This document shows positions 58,307 to 64,000 of a stretch of DNA of 64,000 bases, in pieces. Both the position numbers and the translations under genes were made by a program. The notes beneath the pieces were generated by a model that was not told the DNA's origin, searched no databases, and worked only from the letters and a program-made list of their open reading frames with translations. This DNA comes from Seonamhaeicola sp. (GTDB taxonomy: Bacteria; Bacteroidota; Bacteroidia; Flavobacteriales; Flavobacteriaceae), in assembly GCF_028281565.1 (NCBI RefSeq), contig NZ_JANQJQ010000016.1, positions 1 to 64,000 of the forward strand, given 5' to 3'. Position 1 is the stretch's first letter, and each line of letters opens with the position of its first letter.

Positions 58307-58323
58307 CCACACACATTTTAGTG

Positions 58324-58358
58324 AAAATCCCTTTTCAAACCAATGAAAAGGGATTTTT
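58324..58358 (+). terminator. Rho-independent terminator
   Basis: Perfect 14-bp stem, AAAATCCCTTTTCA (58324-58337) with its complement (58344-58357), loop AACCAA, and a T-run. It can work in both directions. Confidence 0.85.
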
Positions 58359-58375
58359 AATTTTTGCTAATTATA

Positions 58376-58523
58376 TGTGGATTCCTGCTTTCGCAGGAAT
58401 GACAGTTTTGATTGTATATCGGACTTACTACTTGAAATTATCTAGCTAGTCATTGTTTTTCCTTTAATTCTTTTTCAGCAAGAATTGCCCATTTTGTCAT
58501 TCCTGCGAAAGCAGGAATCCACA
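58376..58523. repeat. Element with perfect 29-bp inverted repeats
   Basis: Arms at 58376-58404 and 58495-58523 are exact complements and each also contains the small palindrome TTCCTGC-TTTC-GCAGGAA. The 90 bp between shows no gene. The arms look like a widespread bacterial repeat type. The gap 58307-58607 holds this and the terminator and nothing else. Confidence 0.8.
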
Positions 58524-58607
58524 AATTAAGAACATGCTAGTTTCATGGTATCGAGGTATAATCAACAGGAATGAGGGAGTAAAATTATCTACATTTTATT
58601 CCCAGGT

Positions 58608-59387
58608 CTAAAACAAATCATTCAAAACTTTAGCCAGTCTAATACCGGCAATCTGAAGTTGTGATCTTACGGTTCCAAAATATTTATAAGAATACCGATA
58701 TCTTAAATTATCACCTGGCTTAGTCGAACCATAAACTTCTTTGGTCAATTCATGGGTTTCATTGACCCAATCAATGACGGTCCCTTTTTGGATTGATTTA
58801 ACCTGCTCCCTGGATAAAAAGCTGGCATTGTCAGCTAATTCGGAATAGCTCATCCCGTAATGTTCAATCATTTCGGTGTCCCACACTCTATGCAGGTTGG
58901 TGTCATTATAGAACCACTGAACTTTAAAATCATTGCCGCCTTTATCTTCAGCTAAACCAATGTGCATGGGCTGATGTAAATCGCCAATTAAATGAATCAA
59001 CATTCTTAAATAGAAAGCTTTATCGTCATCCGAAGCCGTTTTACTTTTTATAATAGTTATGCATTGCTCAATACCACTTACCAAATCACCATCCGGATGC
59101 CTTTTTGAGGGGTCGTACATAGCATCCAACGGCATATTGATAAAATGCCAGGTATAAAATTTGTTATAGCGTTTGTCCGATTTAATTTCATCGGCAAATG
59201 TTGAGGCCAATGCTAAAGACTCCCTTCCAAGTAACTTTTTAATGGCACGCTTGGTTTTTGGTTTTAAATATGTATTGGCAATTTCTCCAACAACACGATG
59301 TCCCGTGGAACCCCAGTCAGGTTCAGCGGACACTTTAAAAGTGAATAAAACACATATGATCAGAGTTGTGAAAAATTTTGTTTTCAT
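58608..59387 (-). CDS. S1/P1 nuclease
   Basis: A 259-residue secreted nuclease of the zinc-dependent phospholipase C/P1 fold, acting on single-stranded nucleic acid. The signal peptide (1-21, KVSA) is followed within a few residues by the conserved WGSTGHRVVGEIA (the Trp and His bind zinc). Later zinc motifs YTWHFINMP, LIHLIGDLHQPMHIGLAEDKGGNDFKV and NLHRVWDTEMI are complete. Extracellular or periplasmic nucleotide scavenging is the likely role. Confidence 0.93.
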   Translation of the reverse strand: MKTKFFTTLIICVLFTFKVSAEPDWGSTGHRVVGEIANTYLKPKTKRAIKKLLGRESLALASTFADEIKSDKRYNKFYTWHFINMPLDAMYDPSKRHPDGDLVSGIEQCITIIKSKTASDDDKAFYLRMLIHLIGDLHQPMHIGLAEDKGGNDFKVQWFYNDTNLHRVWDTEMIEHYGMSYSELADNASFLSREQVKSIQKGTVIDWVNETHELTKEVYGSTKPGDNLRYRYSYKYFGTVRSQLQIAGIRLAKVLNDLF

Positions 59388-59416
59388 TATTTGTATGGCT
59401 ATGTCGATTTTAAAAT

Positions 59417-60772
59417 TTATTTCCTCCTGCTCCTTTTATTATAATTCTTATCGCCCCTGGTTTTAGGCTTTTTGTATTTTTTAGCCATATCTCTACGATA
59501 AGAACCACCTTGATTTACTTTTTTGTTTTTTTCCTTCTTTTCATGAAACGCCTGACCGGGAGCATCTTCGTCTTGTCTTCTTTTTAACGGATTGTGACGT
59601 TCTTTGATTTGCGGACGTTCCTCTTCAATCAGTTCCGTTGAAATCTCTACGCTGTCCGGTAATTCCAATAAAGGAACTTTCATATCCATTAAACCTTCAA
59701 TACGTTCTATAGCATCCTGTTCTTTCTCAGTAGAAAACACCAGAGATTCCCCTTTTCGCTCTGCGCGACCTGTTCTACCTATACGATGCATGTAATTCTC
59801 CGGATAGTCAGGTGTATCAAAATTAATAACGTGTGATACATTGTCAATATCCAACCCACGTGCCATCACATCGGTGGCAATTAAAATACGGTGTTCCCCG
59901 GCACTAAAAGCTTCAATACTACGCAAACGGTAATTTTGCGTTTTGTTGGAGTGGATCACACAAACATCATCCCTAAAAATAGCATCAAGTTTATCAAATA
60001 AGCGGTCTGCCATGCGTTTAAATGCTACAAAAATCAGAACCCTGTTAAAGGCCTCTGTATCACCTAATAAATGTTCCAGCAGATTGACTTTGGTATGGAA
60101 ATTAGGAACATTATAACGATGTTGAGAGATGTTATCAAGCGGTGTTCCGGATACGGCAATAGAAACACGTATCGGATTCCTGAAGAAATCATTAATCAAA
60201 GTATCAACTTCCTGGGTCATTGTGGCAGAAAACATAATGTTTTGCCTGCGTTCAGGCAGTAGGTCGAAAATATTAATTAGTTGATGTCTGAAACCTAAAT
60301 CCAGCATAACATCCACTTCATCGATCACCAATTTCTGAATGGATTTTAACTGTAATACCCTGCTTAAAGCTAAATCATACAGGCGTCCCGGAGTTGCCAC
60401 CAAAATATCCAGACCTTCAGCTACCGCTTGCTTTTGCGTGTTGATATTAGTACCACCATAAACACCTAAAACACGGTTGTTAATGTATTTAGATAGCTTT
60501 TCAATCTCCTCAACTACCTGTACCACCAATTCACGAGTAGGAACCAAAACCAGAACCCTCGGGTTTTCCTGCTTGGAAAACTTCAGGTTTTTAAGGATAG
60601 GCAACATGTAAGCAAAGGTTTTACCGGTTCCGGTTTGGGCAATCCCAACTACATCTCTACCGGAAGCAACCACATTAAAAGCTTGTTCCTGAATGGGGGT
60701 AGGCTTTTCAAACCCCAGATCATCAAGGGCATTGAAAAGCGGGGTATTTAAATTTAGATTTCTAAAAGTCAC
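59417..60772 (-). CDS. DEAD-box RNA helicase (RhlE-like)
   Basis: A 451-residue ATP-dependent RNA helicase. AQTGTGKT (45-52), the PTREL motif and motif III SAT are standard, as is HRIGRTGRAERKG. Motif II reads DEVD (151-154) rather than DEAD, a substitution in the third position. The C-terminal 80 residues are very basic and disordered-looking (KKYKKPKTRGDKNYNKRSRRK), likely for RNA binding. A role in ribosome assembly or cold adaptation is typical. Confidence 0.92.
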   Translation of the reverse strand: MTFRNLNLNTPLFNALDDLGFEKPTPIQEQAFNVVASGRDVVGIAQTGTGKTFAYMLPILKNLKFSKQENPRVLVLVPTRELVVQVVEEIEKLSKYINNRVLGVYGGTNINTQKQAVAEGLDILVATPGRLYDLALSRVLQLKSIQKLVIDEVDVMLDLGFRHQLINIFDLLPERRQNIMFSATMTQEVDTLINDFFRNPIRVSIAVSGTPLDNISQHRYNVPNFHTKVNLLEHLLGDTEAFNRVLIFVAFKRMADRLFDKLDAIFRDDVCVIHSNKTQNYRLRSIEAFSAGEHRILIATDVMARGLDIDNVSHVINFDTPDYPENYMHRIGRTGRAERKGESLVFSTEKEQDAIERIEGLMDMKVPLLELPDSVEISTELIEEERPQIKERHNPLKRRQDEDAPGQAFHEKKEKNKKVNQGGSYRRDMAKKYKKPKTRGDKNYNKRSRRK

Positions 60773-60791
60773 GTAACTGGTTTATGAGGTG

Positions 60792-60799
60792 CAAAGATA
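60792..60799 (-). promoter_or_regulatory. -7 box of the DEAD-box helicase gene
   Basis: Leftward TATCTTTG, about 20 bp before the ATG (60772-60770). Confidence 0.45.
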
Positions 60800-60908
60800 A
60801 ATTAATATGCATAGTCTTCCTCTCAAGGCAGAAATCTTTTTATCGGAACCACAAGAGTGCCATTTGAATTTTATTTTGAACATTAAATTTCGGTAATTTG
60901 CAATCCTC

Positions 60909-62210
60909 TTGAGAACAATAACTACATACCAACCAAAAAACATGGATGCCTTTAAGAGTCAATTACTCCTATGGGTACAACAGTTTGATGAGGTGATTTG
61001 GCTGGAGTCTAACAATTACCAGCAACGCTATTCTAATTACGATGCTGTTTTGGCGGTTGAAGCTTTTACCAGCATTCAAACGGATTATCATCAGGCTTTT
61101 GAGATGTTGAAGGAGTACCAATCTGCTACTAAAGATTGGATTTTTGGCTATTTGACGTACGACTTAAAAAATGATGTTGAAGCCTTAAGTTCTGAAAATT
61201 TTGATGGATTACGATTTCCCGACCTATATTTTTTCCAGCCTAAAAAGCTCTTTTTGTTCAAAGGGAATACGGTTGAAATTCAATATTTAAAAGCTGTTGA
61301 TGATGAATTAGAAGCTGATCTGGAATCCATTGAAGGAATGAATGAATCCAAATCGCATTCCAGGCACAAGTCCTCACAAGATGTGAAAATAAAACTTCGT
61401 ATCCACAAAGACGAATATTTTGAAAAGGTGACCACCATGTTGAACCATATTCACCGTGGTGATATTTACGAAGCTAATTTTTGCCAGGAATTTTATGCCA
61501 GGGATACTGAAATCAGTCCGTTAGAAACGTATTTAAGGCTCAATGAAATATCAAAACCGCCATTCGCATCTTTTTTAAAGTGTTATGATAAATATGTTAT
61601 AAGTGCTTCCCCGGAACGCTATTTGAAAAAAGATGAAAACTCGGTTATTTCACAACCTATAAAAGGTACTGCAAAACGAGCCGAAGATGTTGAAGAAGAC
61701 AAAAAGTTAAAAGCGAATTTACTGTATGATGAAAAGGAGCGAAGTGAGAATATCATGATTGTGGATCTGGTTAGAAACGACCTGTCCAGAACGGCTAAAA
61801 AAGGTACTGTACGGGTTGAAGAGCTCTGTAAAGTGTATAGTTTTAAGCAGGTGCATCAAATGATATCAACGGTTAAATCAGAAGTTGAATCAAGTACTCA
61901 TCCGGTAGATGTGATTAAAAGCACGTTCCCCATGGGAAGCATGACCGGGGCTCCAAAAATATCGGCGATGCAAATTATTGAAAAATTAGAAGAAACTAAA
62001 CGCGGCGCCTACTCCGGAGCTATCGGGTATTTTACCCCGGATAATAATTTCGACTTTAATGTTGTGATTCGAAGTATTTTGTATAATGCCTCAAGACAGT
62101 ATGTGTCGTATTCCGTAGGGAGTGCTATTACCGCTAAAAGTAATCCCTTAAAGGAATACGAGGAATGCCTGGTAAAAGCCAAGGCCATGCGTGAGGTTTT
62201 GGAAAATTAA
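60909..62210 (+). CDS. pabB: Aminodeoxychorismate/anthranilate synthase component I
   Basis: A 433-residue chorismate-binding enzyme. FCQEFYARDTEISPLETYLRLNEISKPPFASFL, SQPIKGTAKRAEDVEEDKK, IMIVDLVRNDLSRTAKKGTV and FPMGSMTGAPKISAMQIIEKLEETKRGAYSGAIGYF are the diagnostic blocks. It more likely belongs to folate (pabB) than tryptophan synthesis because trp genes are not adjacent. TTG at 60909 is the chosen start (MRTITTYQP); ATG 60942 is an alternative. It leads an operon with a small gene and tilS. Confidence 0.88.
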   Translation: MRTITTYQPKNMDAFKSQLLLWVQQFDEVIWLESNNYQQRYSNYDAVLAVEAFTSIQTDYHQAFEMLKEYQSATKDWIFGYLTYDLKNDVEALSSENFDGLRFPDLYFFQPKKLFLFKGNTVEIQYLKAVDDELEADLESIEGMNESKSHSRHKSSQDVKIKLRIHKDEYFEKVTTMLNHIHRGDIYEANFCQEFYARDTEISPLETYLRLNEISKPPFASFLKCYDKYVISASPERYLKKDENSVISQPIKGTAKRAEDVEEDKKLKANLLYDEKERSENIMIVDLVRNDLSRTAKKGTVRVEELCKVYSFKQVHQMISTVKSEVESSTHPVDVIKSTFPMGSMTGAPKISAMQIIEKLEETKRGAYSGAIGYFTPDNNFDFNVVIRSILYNASRQYVSYSVGSAITAKSNPLKEYEECLVKAKAMREVLEN

Positions 62211-62275
62211 AGTTTTCTTTTCAAAATTTAATTTTTCAAGTTCCAAGTTGGTATCTTAGCTCAAAATGATTACAG

Positions 62276-62590
62276 ATGACATCAGAAGAGTTTGTAAAGA
62301 ATGTTTTCAAGAGCAAAGAGGATTTGTTAAAAAGCTATTTTGACTCCTCTGAAGATAGCTATGTTAGTAGTTTAATTGATTCTTTAGATTTGAATGAAGG
62401 GCAAAACAAAATACTCAAAGAAATAATTGATGGTGTTTTAACGGATGCACTTTATGGGCTTTTATTAGGAATTGATGGAAGTGCTTCCATAGGTAATATC
62501 CAAGAGTCATTTAAACTATTTGATGAAAAAAATAACGAACTGACGGGAGGTGAAATTGAAGGTTATGCCTGGGAATATTTTCACAATTAA
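62276..62590 (+). CDS. Hypothetical acidic protein
   Basis: A 104-residue acidic, helical protein (MTSEEFVKNVFKSKEDLLKSY) with no family I recognise. It lies 65 bp after pabB and 6 bp before tilS, so it is in the same direction and possibly the same transcript. Confidence 0.6.
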   Translation: MTSEEFVKNVFKSKEDLLKSYFDSSEDSYVSSLIDSLDLNEGQNKILKEIIDGVLTDALYGLLLGIDGSASIGNIQESFKLFDEKNNELTGGEIEGYAWEYFHN

Positions 62591-62596
62591 TCGGTT

Positions 62597-63907
62597 ATGC
62601 TTTCCAGATTTGAAGAACATATCAATGACAATCTATCTTTCCTAAAGGAAAGCAAACTCCTTATAGCTATTTCGGGAGGGGTTGACAGTGTGGTATTGGT
62701 CCATTTATGCCATCAACTCCATTTAAATATTGCCCTGGCGCATTGCAACTTCAATCTCCGTGGAAAAGAAAGCGATGGCGATGAAGCATTTGTTATACAA
62801 CTGGCAGATGATTTAGATATAGAAGCTTTTTCCGAAAGCTTTGATACGCAGGGTTATGCTAATGAGAACCGGATTTCCATTCAAATGGCGGCGCGTGAGA
62901 TGCGCTATTTTTGGTTTGATGAATTAGCCCAACAACTGGAATTTGATTATATATTAACGGCACATCATGCCGATGACAATCTGGAAACATTTTTGATCAA
63001 TTTTTCCAGAGGGACCGGTTTGGATGGCTTAACGGGTATCCCTGAGATCAACAATAAATTTGTGCGTCCGCTTTTGCCTTTCTCCAGGGAAAACGTCGTG
63101 GATTATGCCAAAGCCAATAAATTGGAATGGCGGGTAGATAGCAGCAATGCCTCCACGAAGTATTTGAGGAATAAACTAAGGCATGAGGTCATTCCTATTT
63201 TAAAAGAGGTTAATCCAAGTTTGCTTCAAAGCTATCAGAGCACTATTAACAATCTTAGTGATGCCACCGATATAATAGAAGATCATTTGGAGCTGTTCTT
63301 TCAAGAGGCTGTGATTAGTATGGAGGATAACAAAATGACCTTTAAAGTGTCTGAATTCAAAAAACAAAATAACCCGAGAGCTTATTTGTTTGAAACTTTT
63401 AAAGATTATGGATTTACAGAATGGAACGATGCCTTAAATTTATTGGATGCGCAATCCGGTAAGTATATTTTATCCAATACGCATCGATTGATCAAACATC
63501 AGGATAATTTGCTTTTAAGTGAGATCGTTCCGGGAGAATTAATCGAAATTACTATTTCAGATACGCATCAGGAAATAGAAACGCCTTTTGGAGTCCTTTG
63601 CTTTTCAGAAGTGGATGCAATATCCCAAAATAGTACCACCTCAATTTATGTAGATAAAGCACTTCTAAAGTTTCCGTTATTAATAAGGCAATGGAAAGTA
63701 GGCGATGTGTTTTTTCCGTTTGGAATGAAAGGGAGAAAAAAAGTGAGCAAGTACTTTAAAGATGAAAAGCTTTCATTGCTGGATAAAGAAAGTACGTTGC
63801 TATTGTGTTCTGAAAATAATATTGTTTGGGTCATTAACAGGAGAGCCGATAACCGGTTTAGAGTTACAGAAGACACCAAAGAAATTTTAAAAATAGAGTT
63901 AAAATGA
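62597..63907 (+). CDS. tilS: tRNA(Ile)-lysidine synthase
   Basis: Adds lysine to C34 of the AUA-reading tRNA-Ile, changing its codon and amino-acid identity; essential. The PP-loop SGGVDS is at residues 26-31. The following domain has LAHCNFNLRGKESDGDEAFV and HHADDNLETFLINFSRGTGLDGLTGIPE. The C-terminal TilS domain (VGDVFFPFGMKGRKKVSKYFKDEKLS) is intact. The 436-residue length is normal. Confidence 0.95.
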   Translation: MLSRFEEHINDNLSFLKESKLLIAISGGVDSVVLVHLCHQLHLNIALAHCNFNLRGKESDGDEAFVIQLADDLDIEAFSESFDTQGYANENRISIQMAAREMRYFWFDELAQQLEFDYILTAHHADDNLETFLINFSRGTGLDGLTGIPEINNKFVRPLLPFSRENVVDYAKANKLEWRVDSSNASTKYLRNKLRHEVIPILKEVNPSLLQSYQSTINNLSDATDIIEDHLELFFQEAVISMEDNKMTFKVSEFKKQNNPRAYLFETFKDYGFTEWNDALNLLDAQSGKYILSNTHRLIKHQDNLLLSEIVPGELIEITISDTHQEIETPFGVLCFSEVDAISQNSTTSIYVDKALLKFPLLIRQWKVGDVFFPFGMKGRKKVSKYFKDEKLSLLDKESTLLLCSENNIVWVINRRADNRFRVTEDTKEILKIELK

Positions 63908-63910
63908 CCT

Positions 63911-63936
63911 GTCATTCTGAACGGAGTGAAGAATCT
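63911..63936 (+). repeat. Palindromic repeat unit after tilS
   Basis: GTCATTCTGAACGGAGTGAA followed by GAATCT. The arms ATTCT/AGAAT-like ends and the opening CATTCTGAA resemble those of the repeats at 15757 and 37031, but the middle differs, so it is a separate family. The window ends before the next gene. Confidence 0.5.
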
Positions 63937-64000
63937 CTTCTTATAAAGCGTGTAAACATCTGAAAACGTATTAAACTTGAAACTACAAGGCAACATAGTA

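Overview
The window is an ordinary chromosomal stretch of an AT-rich marine-type member of the Flavobacteriaceae (Bacteroidota). The support for this is the gene content (DUF4290, DUF493, BshC, fused CcsBA, Lacal_2735-type small protein, PIG-L/symporter operon, LysM–periplasmic-binding fusion) and many promoters of the Bacteroidota form TTTG-N19/20-TAnnTTTG. Genes also lack purine-rich ribosome binding sites and several use TTG or GTG starts. I see no rRNA or tRNA gene, CRISPR array, integrase, transposase or prophage.

Layout. 1-3.6 kb: start of an HU gene, fmt, recQ and a P-loop kinase-like gene, all leftward. 3.8-7.2 kb: DUF493, DUF4290, murA, a beta-propeller lipoprotein. 7.2-12.5 kb: fhs, a TetR/cupin divergent pair with two matching operators, a VOC protein, a LOG-family protein, a CarboxypepD-type surface protein. 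12.7-15.7 kb: bshC (bacillithiol) with a PLP decarboxylase. 15.9-20.2 kb: a large unknown lipoprotein and a TPR/LuxR-type regulator. 20.4-25 kb: guaA, a LysM protein, a DUF922 protease-like protein, DUF3820. 25-35.3 kb: a leftward photo-oxidative stress island (photolyase, SRPBCC, TspO, glutathione peroxidase, SDRs, folE, flavin reductase, ABC1 kinase, TetR). 35.4-43.9 kb: aquaporin, DUF2911, an HTH/membrane-protein pair, then a PIG-L / 36-residue membrane protein / sodium symporter / Gfo-Idh operon and an MscS channel. 44-47.8 kb: a DUF2520, KdsC, UbiA, Maf, lipoprotein cluster. 48-49.1 kb: a HigBA-like toxin-antitoxin module. 49.3-53.2 kb: a group III truncated haemoglobin and CcsBA. 53.5-57.7 kb: an ECF sigma factor operon with MscS, and a LytS/LytTR pair. 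57.9-63.9 kb: a TolQ-like protein, S1/P1 nuclease, a DEAD-box helicase, pabB, tilS.

The most system-like part is 25.5-35.3 kb. It is organised as two leftward transcription units whose promoters each carry the same 30-bp inverted repeat (TGTTTAA-N16-TTAAACA) exactly 5 bp upstream of the -7 box. This suggests one regulator controlling DNA photorepair, peroxide detoxification, pterin synthesis, and membrane or quinone protection together.

Intergenic space is rich in small palindromic elements without transposase. Two are copies of a 131-138 bp element with terminal inverted repeats, and a third unit is a 148 bp element with perfect 29-bp arms; all three lie at convergent gene ends. A half-unit of the first family has inserted in frame into bshC. 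Another palindrome family separates toxin from antitoxin, and a mosaic of short repeats fills 49.64-49.94 kb.
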